Below are positions 26,372-35,131 of a stretch of DNA of 64,000 nucleotides, piece after piece. Source of the stretch: Streptomyces sp. SCSIO 30461 (GTDB lineage Bacteria > Actinomycetota > Actinomycetes > Streptomycetales > Streptomycetaceae); NCBI RefSeq assembly GCF_037023745.1, contig NZ_CP146101.1, forward strand, positions 1,488,001 to 1,552,000, given 5' to 3'. The number at the start of each line of letters is the position of its first letter. Position 1 is the stretch's first letter. A program made the position numbers and the translations under genes. The notes beneath the pieces were generated by a model. The model was not told the DNA's origin, did no database searches, and saw only the letters and a program-made list of their open reading frames with translations.

Positions 26372-27168
26372 GCGGCATCGGTCCTTCCCCCGCGGAGCAG
26401 CACTTGGGGGACCGGCTCGCGGCCCTGATCGACGGCGAGCTGAAACACGACACACGTGACCGGGTTCTCGCGCACCTGGCGACCTGTCCCAAGTGCAAGG
26501 CGGAGGCCGACGCGCAGCGCCGGCTGAAGAGTGTGTTCGCGGCGACCGCTCCTCCGCCGCCGTCTGAAGGGTTCCTCGCACGCTTGCAGGGCTTGCCCGG
26601 CGGGCCGCCCGCCGGGCGGCCCGCCGATGACGACCTGTCGCGAGGCCCCTTCGGCGGAGGGCGTCTTCCCGACGGTGTCTTCGGTATGAGGCCGGAAGGC
26701 TTCCCCGACCCCGGGTTCCGGATCCATGAGGTGGGGCGGCAGGAGGCCGAGCGCTCGGTGTGGCGCGGTCGCAGGCTGGCGCTGACGGCGGCGAGCGCGG
26801 TGTCGTTCGCCGCGATCGCCCTGAGCGGGACGCTGCCGATGGGCGCCCCGGGCGATGGCGCGGCTCGCGGGGACGGACGGGGCAACAACGTCACTCCGCA
26901 GCGGAGCGCGAACCCCAACCCGGTGTCGGGCGCCGACGCGCGGCGCCGCGGTGTCGGGGCCCAGCAGGCGGCCGGTACCGGCGGCACCGCCTCGTTGTCT
27001 CCGGTGCGGCCCCTGACCCAGCCGTTCGTGCCGTCGGACCTGTTCTCCCCGACGCCACCAGCGCTGATACGCCCCATGGACTCCGCCTACCGGCTGGCGG
27101 ATGCCGCGGAGTCGGCGCCTGCCGCCGACCCGCACCCCACGCGGCTCGTCGCGCGCGACGCGCGCTGA
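26368..27168 (+). CDS. Zinc-binding membrane anti-sigma factor
   Basis: 266 residues. The N-terminal ZAS domain holds the HX3CX2C motif (His36, Cys40, Cys43) within [12 protein letters not shown], the fold that clamps ECF sigma factors and often releases them on oxidation or proteolysis. A probable transmembrane helix at 137-154 leaves a disordered exported tail rich in Pro and Ser. GTG overlaps the sigma stop (GTGA), so the pair is made in step. The HtrA-type protease just downstream is a candidate for tail proteolysis (inference). Confidence 0.9.
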   Translation: MSGIGPSPAEQHLGDRLAALIDGELKHDTRDRVLAHLATCPKCKAEADAQRRLKSVFAATAPPPPSEGFLARLQGLPGGPPAGRPADDDLSRGPFGGGRLPDGVFGMRPEGFPDPGFRIHEVGRQEAERSVWRGRRLALTAASAVSFAAIALSGTLPMGAPGDGAARGDGRGNNVTPQRSANPNPVSGADARRRGVGAQQAAGTGGTASLSPVRPLTQPFVPSDLFSPTPPALIRPMDSAYRLADAAESAPAADPHPTRLVARDAR

Positions 27169-27173
27169 CGCCC

Positions 27174-27200
27174 GGAAGCCGGGTGATCCGCCCGGCTTCC
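27174..27200. terminator. Hairpin between the anti-sigma and HtrA genes
   Basis: Perfect 10-bp arms GGAAGCCGGG / CCCGGCTTCC with a 7-base loop, so the HtrA gene likely has its own promoter. Confidence 0.7.
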
Positions 27201-27231
27201 CGGTTGCCCGCACTGTGTGACGCCATGCGCA

Positions 27232-27251
27232 AACCTGGTTGAATCCAGGTT
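27232..27251. promoter_or_regulatory. Inverted repeat upstream of the HtrA gene
   Basis: AACCTGG-TTGAAT-CCAGGTT, a perfect 7-bp palindrome with a 6-base spacer, 48 bases before the ATG. Its position in the promoter region suggests an operator; no regulator is identified. Confidence 0.45.
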
Positions 27252-27298
27252 GGGGTGCCCCCGGGCGGGGCGCATGGACGAGCTGTTGCGGGGAGCGC

Positions 27299-29053
27299 AT
27301 GGAGCACGGGAAGCAGACGGGGCCGAAGCCGAAGTGGTGGAGCCGCCCCGGTGGAGCCGCCCCGGAGCCCGGTCTCACGGATACGGTCCCGGCCCCTGCC
27401 GCCCGTCCCGTGGATGATCGGTCCGAGTACACCCTGGCGGCGCCCGAGCCCGCGCCGATGGCCACCCAGCCGCCCACGGTGCCGTCCCTCACGGCGCCTC
27501 CGCCGGAGCCCGCTCCCGGCGTACCCGCGCCGACGGTGCCGGGCCCCAGGACGGACCAGCCCGTGTTCGAGGCCGCCCAGCCCCAGGCGGGCGCCCCCGC
27601 TCCCGATGCCCCGGCGCCCACCATTCCGGCCCAGGCGACCGGTGGGCAGCCGCCGCAGGACCTCGACGAGAGCCACACGCCGCCCTACGGAGGCACCGGA
27701 CCATGGGCTTCTGCCCCGCCGGTCCAGCACCCGCTCGGCACTCCCGCGCACGGCACCGCCGTACCCGCGCAGCCTCCGGCTCCGGCCGGCTACGGCCCAC
27801 CCGCGCCGACCGCACCCGCCCCGGCACCCCTCGCACCTACCGCGGCGCCGCCCCAGCCGCAGCAGTGGGCGCAGTACGACCCGTGGAGCACTCCCGGCAC
27901 GGCCACCCTGAGCCAGACCGGTGAGCCGCCGAAGAAGAAGCGCAGGGGCTCCGCCGTCGCGATCCTCCTGGCCTTCGGGCTGGTCACCGGGGTCGCCGGA
28001 GGAGCCGTCGGCGCCTATCTGGAGCGCAACGGAGGCAGCCTCACCACACTGGAACTGCCCCAGGCCGCCGCCGACAACTCAGGACGGGCGCCCGGCAGCG
28101 TCGCGGGCATCGCGGCCAGCGCCCTCCCCGGTGTCGTCACCCTGCATGTGACCGGGAGCAGCGAGTCCGGCACCGGCACCGGCTTCGTGCTCGACAAGCA
28201 GGGGCATATCCTCACCAACAACCATGTGGTCGCCCCGGCCGGCGGCTCCGGCGAGATCAGCGTCACCTTCAGTGGCGGCGAGACGGCCGAGGCCAAGCTG
28301 GTCGGCAAGGACAGCGGGTACGACCTGGCGGTCGTGAAGGTCAGCGGAGTGTCCGGGCTCAAGCCGCTGCCCCTCGGAAACTCCGACAGCGTCCGGGTCG
28401 GCGACCCGGTCGTGGCCATCGGCGCTCCCTTCGACCTGCAGAACACCGTCACGGCCGGAATCATCAGCGCCAAGGAGCGCCCCATCACCGCGGGCGGTGA
28501 GAAGGGCGACGGCAGCGACGTCAGCTATGTCGACGCGCTCCAGACCGACGCCCCCATCAACCCGGGCAACTCCGGCGGCCCGCTCGTGGACGCCAAGGCC
28601 CGGGTGATCGGTATCAACAGTGCCATCAGGGCGGCGGGCAGTGGCACCGATTCCGAGAGGGACGGGGGCCAGGCAGGTTCCATCGGGCTCGGTTTCGCCA
28701 TCCCGATCAACCAGGGCAAGCGGGTCGCCGAAGAGCTGATCAACACGGGCAAGGCCACCCATCCCGTGATCGGTGTCAGCCTCGACATGCAGTACACCGG
28801 CGACGGAGCCCGGGTCAGCGAGAAGAGCCGGGACGGCTCGTCCTCGATCACCCCCGGCGGCCCGGCCGCCAAGGCCGGCATCCGCCCAGGAGACGTCATC
28901 ACCAAGGTGGACGGCCAGCGGGTGCACAACGGCGAGGAGCTCATCGTGAAGATCCGCGCCCATAGGCCCGGCGACAAGCTGAAACTCACCGTGACGCGCG
29001 GCGGCAAGGAGCAGGCCAGGACTCTGACCCTTGGTTCATCCAGCGGTACGTAA
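27299..29053 (+). CDS. HtrA/DegP-type membrane serine protease with PDZ domain
   Basis: 584 residues. A 210-residue Pro/Ala-rich cytoplasmic region is followed by KKKRRG, a transmembrane helix (about 218-240), a trypsin-like domain and a C-terminal PDZ domain (about 480-580). The catalytic triad is intact: His309 (NNHVV), Asp342 (GYDLAV) and Ser425 (NPGNSGGPL). ATG 27299 has GGGGAG upstream. Degrades or refolds damaged exported proteins outside the membrane. Placed between the ECF anti-sigma and tatB, a conserved envelope-quality block. Confidence 0.9.
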   Translation: MEHGKQTGPKPKWWSRPGGAAPEPGLTDTVPAPAARPVDDRSEYTLAAPEPAPMATQPPTVPSLTAPPPEPAPGVPAPTVPGPRTDQPVFEAAQPQAGAPAPDAPAPTIPAQATGGQPPQDLDESHTPPYGGTGPWASAPPVQHPLGTPAHGTAVPAQPPAPAGYGPPAPTAPAPAPLAPTAAPPQPQQWAQYDPWSTPGTATLSQTGEPPKKKRRGSAVAILLAFGLVTGVAGGAVGAYLERNGGSLTTLELPQAAADNSGRAPGSVAGIAASALPGVVTLHVTGSSESGTGTGFVLDKQGHILTNNHVVAPAGGSGEISVTFSGGETAEAKLVGKDSGYDLAVVKVSGVSGLKPLPLGNSDSVRVGDPVVAIGAPFDLQNTVTAGIISAKERPITAGGEKGDGSDVSYVDALQTDAPINPGNSGGPLVDAKARVIGINSAIRAAGSGTDSERDGGQAGSIGLGFAIPINQGKRVAEELINTGKATHPVIGVSLDMQYTGDGARVSEKSRDGSSSITPGGPAAKAGIRPGDVITKVDGQRVHNGEELIVKIRAHRPGDKLKLTVTRGGKEQARTLTLGSSSGT

Positions 29054-29161
29054 CGGACACCCCGGAGGTACCGCCCCGACGGATTCGCCGGGTACCGTGG
29101 ACCAGGTCGCCGAATGCGCGGTCGGGCGGGACACGGAGAACACGAACACAAGGAGCAGCAG

Positions 29162-29596
29162 GTGTTCAATGACATAGGCGCACTCGAGCTGGTCACGCTC
29201 GTGGTGCTCGCCGTGCTCGTCTTCGGCCCGGACAAGCTGCCGAAGGTCGTCCAGGACGTCTCGCGCTTCATTCGCAAGGTCCGGGAGTTCTCCGACAACG
29301 CCAAGCACGACATCCGCCGGGAACTCGGACCGGAATTCAAGGATTTCGAGTTCGACGACCTCAACCCGAAGGCGTTCATCCGCAAGCAGCTGGAGAACGA
29401 CGACCTCCGGGAGATCCGCAGCAGCTTCGATTTCCGGCAGGACCTGAACGACGTCGCCGACGCGGTGAACGGCAAGGAGCCCAGCGCTCCGGCTCAGGCC
29501 GTCATGAACGGTTCGCCGGGCACCGGCGACCTGCTCAGGAAGCGGGAGACGGTCGAGAAGGGCGAGCGCCCGCCGTTCGACGCGGACGCCACCTGA
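29162..29596 (+). CDS. tatB: Sec-independent (Tat) translocase protein TatB
   Basis: 144 residues. GTG 29162 follows AAGGAG. The N terminus FNDIGALELVTLVVLAVLVF is the single helix, followed by the GPDKLP hinge that marks TatA/TatB, an amphipathic helix and a long charged tail. The Glu at the start of the helix (GALEL) is the TatB/A polar residue. TatB presents twin-arginine substrates to TatC. Streptomycetes rely strongly on this route; tatA and tatC are elsewhere. Confidence 0.92.
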   Translation: MFNDIGALELVTLVVLAVLVFGPDKLPKVVQDVSRFIRKVREFSDNAKHDIRRELGPEFKDFEFDDLNPKAFIRKQLENDDLREIRSSFDFRQDLNDVADAVNGKEPSAPAQAVMNGSPGTGDLLRKRETVEKGERPPFDADAT

Positions 29597-29747
29597 GCCG
29601 CTGTCCCAGACGCCACCCGAGTCACGCCCGTGCCATCAATCCCGGCGAGCCGGTGCCGGATGGCTATCCTCCATCTGTCCGGGAAACGAGGACGCCCGAG
29701 GGGGGCGGGCCACTCCGGACCCTGGTGAACGAGAGGCGGCCGAACAG

Positions 29748-30413
29748 ATGGAGACGACGAGTCGGCTAGGGGCGGCGCAGAGCGCGCCCATGGCATCCAC
29801 CGCTGAGGAGGTGCCCGCGGCCCGGCGTACGGTCGACGGATATCTGCGCGCGCCCTTCCCCTGGTACGGACTGGACGAGGCATTCAGCGGGCCGCGCTGG
29901 CTGATGCAGGTCGGCGCCGCGGCCGACGGCACTGTGCAGCACGGATCCGTGGGTCACGGCGACGAGCCGACGATAAAGTCCGACGCCACGACCGCCGAGA
30001 AGGAACGCTTCGCTGTGGTCGTGTCGGTCGCCGCGAGCCCGGTACGCCGCACCGGCGACGGCACCGGAGTCCTGGACGCCACCACGGTGTCTTCCGCGGC
30101 GTGGCTGGCCGGTTCCGGGCTGCTGGCCTACACCTGGCCTGGGCAGCTCGACCACGGCCTGCGCGATGACTGGCTGAGGCAGCAGACCGAGACCGCCTTC
30201 GAGCTGGCGGACGACCTGGCGGGACCGGCCTGGTCGGAGCTCTCACTGCCCGTGGACGGGGTTCCCATGCCCTTCCACTACCGCGAGTCGGAGTTCGGCT
30301 GGGTGCTGGCCGGCTCGTCCGAGAACGGCGTGCACATCGGCGCGTACGGGCGCGGGATGAGCGCGTACGGACTCGGCTTCTCGATGGTGCGGGACCTCGG
30401 CACGTATCGGTAG
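29748..30413 (+). CDS. Conserved streptomycete protein of unknown function
   Basis: 221 residues. No signal peptide, helix or known motif was recognised. The middle has mixed alpha/beta character, and the C-terminal 60 residues are Gly/aromatic-rich (FHYRESEFGWVLAGSSENG; GAYGRGMSAYGLGFSMVRDL). Nothing in it suggests catalysis. It follows tatB by 151 bases and is closed by a very strong terminator against mrp. A structural search would be needed to assign it. Confidence 0.75.
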   Translation: METTSRLGAAQSAPMASTAEEVPAARRTVDGYLRAPFPWYGLDEAFSGPRWLMQVGAAADGTVQHGSVGHGDEPTIKSDATTAEKERFAVVVSVAASPVRRTGDGTGVLDATTVSSAAWLAGSGLLAYTWPGQLDHGLRDDWLRQQTETAFELADDLAGPAWSELSLPVDGVPMPFHYRESEFGWVLAGSSENGVHIGAYGRGMSAYGLGFSMVRDLGTYR

Positions 30414-30435
30414 GGCCGCCGCGGCGCGGACATAC

Positions 30436-30474
30436 GCCGAGGGGCACCGTTCGCGATGAACGGTGCCCCTCGGC
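30436..30474. terminator. Strong bidirectional hairpin before mrp
   Basis: Perfect 17-bp stem GCCGAGGGGCACCGTTC / GAACGGTGCCCCTCGGC with a 5-base loop GCGAT, between convergent genes. Confidence 0.93.
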
Positions 30475-30531
30475 ATGTGCGGCGGTTCGCTTGGCCCGCG
30501 GTCGCCTCGATTCGGCCCGCGCCCGCCCGGT

Positions 30532-31665
30532 TCAGAACTTGTTGCGCGGGGTGATGCCCAGCGACATGCCGGACAGGCCGCGCTGACGGCCGCCGAGCTT
30601 CCCGGCGATGGCCCGCAGCGCCGCACCGGCCGGGGACTCGGGGTCGGTGAGCACCACCGGCTTGCCCTCGTCGGCGCCCTCGCGCAGCCGGACGTCGATC
30701 GGGATCTGACCCAGCACCGGCACCGTCGCACCGGTCGTCTTCGTCAGCCCGTCGGCGACCAGCTGGCCCCCGCCCGTACCGAAGACGTCGACCATTTCGT
30801 CGCAGTGCGGGCAGGGCAGGCCCGACATGTTCTCGACCACACCGACGATCTTCTGATGCGTCTGCACGGCGATGGAACCGGCCCGCTCGGCGACCTCGGC
30901 GGCGGCCTGCTGCGGGGTGGTGACGACCAGGATCTCGGCGTTCGGAACCAGCTGGGCCACGGAGATCGCGATGTCGCCGGTGCCCGGGGGCAGGTCGAGC
31001 AGCAGCACGTCGAGGTCGCCCCAGTACACGTCGGCCAGGAACTGCTGGAGCGCGCGGTGCAGCATCGGGCCGCGCCAGACCACCGGCGCGTTTCCGGGGG
31101 TGAACATGCCGATCGAGATGACCTTCACACCGTTCGCCGACGGCGGCATGATCATGTTCTCGACCTGGGTGGGACGGCCGTCGGCGCCCAGCATCCGGGG
31201 CACGCTGTGGCCGTAGATGTCGGCGTCCACCACACCGACCTTCAGCCCGTCGGCTGCCATGGCCGCGGCGAGGTTCACGGTCACGGACGACTTGCCCACA
31301 CCGCCCTTACCGGATGCCACCGCGTAGACCCGGGTCAGCGAGCCGGGCTTGGCGAACGGCACCTCGCGCTCGGCGGTCGTGCCGCGCAGCGTGGCCGCGA
31401 GCTCGCGGCGCTGCTCGTCGCTCATCACGTCCAGGGAGACATCGACGCGGGTGACGCCCTCGACGGCCGTGACGGCGTCCGTGACACGCTGGGTGATCGT
31501 CTCGCGCATCGGGCAACCGGAGACGGTCAGGTAGACCGTGACGGCCACCGCGCCGTCGTCCCCGATCCCGACCGATTTGACCATGCCGAGGTCGGTGATC
31601 GGCTTGTTGATCTCGGGGTCGTTCACCGTCGCCAGTGCTTCGAGCACCGCGTCTTCCGTAACCAT
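30532..31665 (-). CDS. mrp: Mrp/NBP35-type Fe-S cluster carrier ATPase
   Basis: 377 residues. An N-terminal MIP18 (DUF59) domain (about 4-75, DPEINKPITDLGMVKSV and SGCPMRETI) is fused to a P-loop NTPase with deviant Walker A GKGGVGKS (119-126). The CPHC pair in GLPCPHC binds the bridging Fe-S cluster. It assembles or carries clusters for apo-proteins. ATG 31665 is chosen with a -10 seven bases upstream and no ribosome site. Confidence 0.9.
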   Translation of the reverse strand: MVTEDAVLEALATVNDPEINKPITDLGMVKSVGIGDDGAVAVTVYLTVSGCPMRETITQRVTDAVTAVEGVTRVDVSLDVMSDEQRRELAATLRGTTAEREVPFAKPGSLTRVYAVASGKGGVGKSSVTVNLAAAMAADGLKVGVVDADIYGHSVPRMLGADGRPTQVENMIMPPSANGVKVISIGMFTPGNAPVVWRGPMLHRALQQFLADVYWGDLDVLLLDLPPGTGDIAISVAQLVPNAEILVVTTPQQAAAEVAERAGSIAVQTHQKIVGVVENMSGLPCPHCDEMVDVFGTGGGQLVADGLTKTTGATVPVLGQIPIDVRLREGADEGKPVVLTDPESPAGAALRAIAGKLGGRQRGLSGMSLGITPRNKF

Positions 31666-31672
31666 ACGGACG

Positions 31673-31678
31673 ATGGTA
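31673..31678 (-). promoter_or_regulatory. -10 element of leaderless mrp
   Basis: TACCAT on the minus strand lies 7 bases before ATG 31665; no Shine-Dalgarno sequence is present. Confidence 0.4.
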
Positions 31679-31708
31679 CGGCGCCGGGTACCGGCCGGGG
31701 GACGCTCC

Positions 31709-32308
31709 TCAGCGGTCGCCTTCGTCACGTGCCCGAGGCGCGTCCGGCGGGAATACCCCGGGCCGGTCCGCCAGCTCCCGCAGCAGGTCCTCGAACTCGG
31801 ACCGGATCCAGTCGCGGGTGGCCACCTCGCCGAGCCCCATCCGCAGCGCCGCGATCTCCCTGGTCAGATACTCGGTGTCGGCGATCGACCGCTCGTTCTG
31901 TGCCCGGTCCTGCTCCAGATTGACCCGGTCGCGGTCGTCCTGGCGGTTCTGCGCCAGCAGGATCAGCGGGGCCGCGTACGAGGCCTGGAGCGACAGCATG
32001 AGGGTCAGGAAGATGAACGGGTACTCGTCGAAGCGCAGCTCGTCCGGCGCGAAGATGTTCCACAGGACCCAGACGATGATCGTGAGGGTCATCCAGACGA
32101 TGAACCGGCCGGTCCCCAGGAAGCGGGCGATCTTCTCGGACAGCCGCCCGAAGGCCTCGGGGTCGTATTCGGGGAGCATCCTGGGGCGGGGGGCCCGCGG
32201 GACGTCCAGCCGGGTCCGTGGCCGCTGCCCACCCGACTGCCGTTCCCGATCACGTTCCCGGTCTCTGTCCCTGCCGTCGCCGCGCTCGCTGAGCCCGTAT
32301 TCACTCAT
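31709..32308 (-). CDS. DUF1003 membrane protein
   Basis: 199 residues. After an Arg/Asp-rich tail come two transmembrane helices (about 72-92, RFIVWMTLTIIVWVLWNIF, and 103-123, FIFLTLMLSLQASYAAPLIL in part) separated by a short loop (APDELRFDEYP), the DUF1003 signature, then a coiled coil (RDRVNLEQDRAQNERSIAD). ATG 32308 overlaps the upstream MgtE-type gene by 8 bases, so they are co-translated. The family is often next to magnesium-transport domains, suggesting a membrane partner or channel regulator (inference). Confidence 0.88.
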   Translation of the reverse strand: MSEYGLSERGDGRDRDRERDRERQSGGQRPRTRLDVPRAPRPRMLPEYDPEAFGRLSEKIARFLGTGRFIVWMTLTIIVWVLWNIFAPDELRFDEYPFIFLTLMLSLQASYAAPLILLAQNRQDDRDRVNLEQDRAQNERSIADTEYLTREIAALRMGLGEVATRDWIRSEFEDLLRELADRPGVFPPDAPRARDEGDR

Positions 32309-33569
32309 CGGCGGACCCTGTCCCCTCGAACTCGGCCTCGCGCCAGTCCTCCGGCAGCAGATGGTCGAGCACGTCATCCACCGTCACCGCTCCCAGCAGC
32401 GAACCGCTCTCGTCCACGACCGGCGCAGCGACCATGTTGTAAGTGGCCAGATAGCTGGTGATCGCGGCCAGACCCGTCCCAGGGGAGAGCGGCGGCAGAT
32501 CGGTCTCGACGATCGAGCTGACCAGGGTGAACGGCGGGTCCCGCAGCAGCCGCTGGAAGTGCACCGTGCCCAGGTACTTTCCGGTGGGGGTTTCGTCGGG
32601 CGGACGGCAGACGTAGACCTGGGCGGCCAGCGCGGGCGAGAGGTCCTGCTGGCGCACTCGCGCCAGGGCGTCCGCCACCGTCGCGTCAGGACGCAGCACG
32701 ATCGGCTCGGGCGTCATCAGCCCGCCCGCGGTGCGCTCCTCGTAGGACAGCAGCCGGCGGACATCGGCGGCGTCGTCCGGCCGCATCAGCATCAGCAGCC
32801 GCTCCTTGTCCTCCTCCGGTAGCTCCGAGAGCAGGTCGGCGGCGTCATCCGGGTCCATCGCCTCGAGCACGTCGGCGGCCCGCTCCTCCTTCAGCTTCCC
32901 GATGATCTCCACCTGCTCGTCCTCGGGCAGCTCCTCCAGGACGTCGGCCAGCCGGTCGTCGTCGAGCGCCGCCGCGACCTCCGCGCGCCGCTTGGGCGTC
33001 AGATGGTGCAGGGCGTTGGCGACGTCGGCCGGCCGCAGCAGCTCGAAGGTGGCGACCAGGCTCTCGGCGCCCTGAGCGTCCTCGTCCAGGGAGAAGCCGG
33101 TGACCGCGGACCACTCGACGGTCAGCGTCTCGCCCTTGCGGCGCAGGGCCCCGCCCTTCCCCTTGCGCACGAAGACCTTGTCGATCTCCCAGTCACGGCG
33201 GGCCGGCAACTGCAGGATGGCCACGTCGAGCACCGTGACCTGCTCGCCCGAGCCGGTGAGGCTGACCCTGCGGTCGAGCAACTCGCCGAGCACCAGGCGC
33301 TCGGTCGGCCGCTGCTCGAAACGCCGCATGTTGACCACACCGGTGGTGATGACCTGGCCCGACTCGACACCGGTGACCCGGGTCATGGGCAGGAAGATCC
33401 GGCGGCGCCCGTGCACTTCCACGACAAGCCCGAGCAGCCGCGGCGGGCGCTGGCCGACCCGGAGCATGGCCACGAGGTCGCGTACCCGGCCGACCTGATC
33501 CCCGTTGGGGTCGAAGACCGGCACGCCCGCGAGGTGTGAGACGAAGATCCGCGAAGCGCCAGCCGCCAT
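32301..33569 (-). CDS. Soluble PRC-barrel/MgtE_N/CBS protein
   Basis: 422 residues. Order: PRC-barrel-like domain (about 5-75, VFDPNGDQVGRVRDL), a linker, MgtE_N superhelix (about 160-260, LEELPEDEQVEIIGKL and MDPDDAADLLSEL), then two CBS motifs (about 275-400, AAPVVDESGSLLGAVTVDDVL). In MgtE these cytoplasmic parts sense magnesium and gate the pore; here no transmembrane domain follows. ATG 33569 follows GAGGAGG. It is translationally coupled to the DUF1003 gene. Likely a stand-alone Mg2+/nucleotide sensor rather than a transporter. Confidence 0.88.
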   Translation of the reverse strand: MAAGASRIFVSHLAGVPVFDPNGDQVGRVRDLVAMLRVGQRPPRLLGLVVEVHGRRRIFLPMTRVTGVESGQVITTGVVNMRRFEQRPTERLVLGELLDRRVSLTGSGEQVTVLDVAILQLPARRDWEIDKVFVRKGKGGALRRKGETLTVEWSAVTGFSLDEDAQGAESLVATFELLRPADVANALHHLTPKRRAEVAAALDDDRLADVLEELPEDEQVEIIGKLKEERAADVLEAMDPDDAADLLSELPEEDKERLLMLMRPDDAADVRRLLSYEERTAGGLMTPEPIVLRPDATVADALARVRQQDLSPALAAQVYVCRPPDETPTGKYLGTVHFQRLLRDPPFTLVSSIVETDLPPLSPGTGLAAITSYLATYNMVAAPVVDESGSLLGAVTVDDVLDHLLPEDWREAEFEGTGSADE

Positions 33570-33756
33570 GCTCTGCGCCTCCTCACACATGCTCCGGTAC
33601 GTCGCTTTGTGGTGGCTTCGGACTGGTTCAGGCTAGCCCGCACCGGTCGTCACCGCTCCTGTGAGCGGTCCGTCCGGCTCGCCCCCCGAGCGCTCGACAA
33701 CCCCGGGTACGCTGCCCTCTTGCCACCCCACCACCAGGACGAGAGGCAGTGCGCAC

Positions 33757-34500
33757 GTGACCGCTCTCCCCCCGGCTGCCGCAGCACGGGCCCGTCGGAC
33801 GGCACTCTCCGCCGCACTCTGCGCGGGGATCACCGCGGCCCTCACCGCGGTCACCGGATGCGGCGAGGACCCGGACGCGGGCACGAACGGCGTCGGCAAG
33901 CTCGACGCCCCCGCCATCGAGGAGAGGGCCAAGGCGGCGGTGGACGGGGCGCAGTCGGTACGGCTCACCGGGACGCTGGTGTCCAAGGGCGGCACCTACA
34001 AGCTGAACATGCGGCTCAAGAAGGCCGGCGGCAGCGGGTCGGTCACGACGAAGAACTCGACGTTCGCGCTGCTGCGGGTCGGTGACGAGCTGTATCTGAA
34101 GGCCGACAGGGACTTCTGGAAGCAGGCGGGCGGAACGTCAGCGGAGAAGCTGGACGACAAGTACGTGAGGGTCCCGGAGGACGACCCCACGTACAAGCAG
34201 TTGCGCGGTTTCACCGAGATGGCCACCCTGCTGGACGGGGTCCTCGATCTGCACGGCCCGCTCAGCAAGGGCGCCTACGACACGGTGGGCGGCAGCCGCA
34301 CCATCAAGGTCCTCGGCGGCGAGGGCAGCGGCGGCACGCTGGACGTGTCCCTCAAGGGCAGCCCGTATCCCCTGCGCTTCGCCCGCGCGGGCGGGGCGGG
34401 GGTGCTGACGCTGGCGGACTGGAACGAGGCGTTCGAGCTGACCGCGCCTGAGAAGGGGGAGAGCGTGGACTACGGCCGCGAGCTCCCGCGCACGAAGTAG
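33757..34500 (+). CDS. Lipoprotein, LprG/LppX-like
   Basis: 247 residues. GTG 33757 begins an Arg-containing n-region followed by a hydrophobic stretch and the lipobox AVTGC with acylated Cys35. The mature part (APAIEERAKAAVDGAQSVRL, then KLNMRLKKAGGSGSV and LKADRDFWKQ) resembles the LppX/LprAFG lipid-binding fold of actinobacteria. It diverges from the MgtE-type gene. Possibly carries lipids or a lipid-linked compound; substrate unknown. Confidence 0.8.
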   Translation: MTALPPAAAARARRTALSAALCAGITAALTAVTGCGEDPDAGTNGVGKLDAPAIEERAKAAVDGAQSVRLTGTLVSKGGTYKLNMRLKKAGGSGSVTTKNSTFALLRVGDELYLKADRDFWKQAGGTSAEKLDDKYVRVPEDDPTYKQLRGFTEMATLLDGVLDLHGPLSKGAYDTVGGSRTIKVLGGEGSGGTLDVSLKGSPYPLRFARAGGAGVLTLADWNEAFELTAPEKGESVDYGRELPRTK

Positions 34501-34594
34501 CCCCCGAGCACCCGGCGGGCGAGGCCGCCGGCGGACAGGAGCTGCCTACGGGCATCCTGCGGGCAGGACCTGCGTGCGGGCCCCGCGAGTCCCG

Positions 34595-35119
34595 CTACCC
34601 CCGCTTGCCGCGGCGGAGCAGGAGGCGGGGGAGGCCCGGGGGGATGGGGTGGCGCGTGGTCGCCGACGTGGGCAGCGGGGGCGCGGCCAGGGACCCGTCC
34701 GGGTGCTCCGTGGAGGCCGTGCACGGCGACAGGCGCAGTACCCTGCACTCCCGTGCCCAGCGCTCCGTCATCGCCTCGCCGTCCGGCGCGTTCAGGCGCT
34801 TCCCCTTCAGTTCGCCCACCGCGGCCTCCCACTCATCGGACCCCGGCGCGAGCTCGCTCACCGCGGCGGTCCAGGCCACCAGTCGGCCGCCCTTGTCCTT
34901 GCTGCGCACGGTCACCTCGGCGGTGGAGCCCGCGGCGAGGCCGGGCAACGGCTGCTCGCCGTGCCCGTCGCCCACCACATGAGCCGCGCCGTCGTGCCAC
35001 ACGTGCCACAGTGCACGGGCGGGGCCGGTGCCACGGACCCAGATGAGGCCGGACTTCTTGGTGGCCTCTTCGACCAGGGCCTGGTCGGGCAGCGACAGCG
35101 GGGTAGCGGCGTCAGTCAT
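34595..35119 (-). CDS. Conserved protein, possible flavin split-barrel fold
   Basis: 174 residues. GLIWVRGTGPARALWHVWHD and VTVRSKDKGGRLVAWTA suggest a split beta-barrel of the pyridoxamine-phosphate-oxidase superfamily, but the flavin-binding residues are not clear. The last 30 residues are basic and Pro-rich. It lies 12 bases after the corA stop, hence probably in one transcript with corA. Fold call is weak; gene call is firm. Confidence 0.7.
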   Translation of the reverse strand: MTDAATPLSLPDQALVEEATKKSGLIWVRGTGPARALWHVWHDGAAHVVGDGHGEQPLPGLAAGSTAEVTVRSKDKGGRLVAWTAAVSELAPGSDEWEAAVGELKGKRLNAPDGEAMTERWARECRVLRLSPCTASTEHPDGSLAAPPLPTSATTRHPIPPGLPRLLLRRGKRG

Positions 35120-35131
35120 GCGAGCAGCCTA

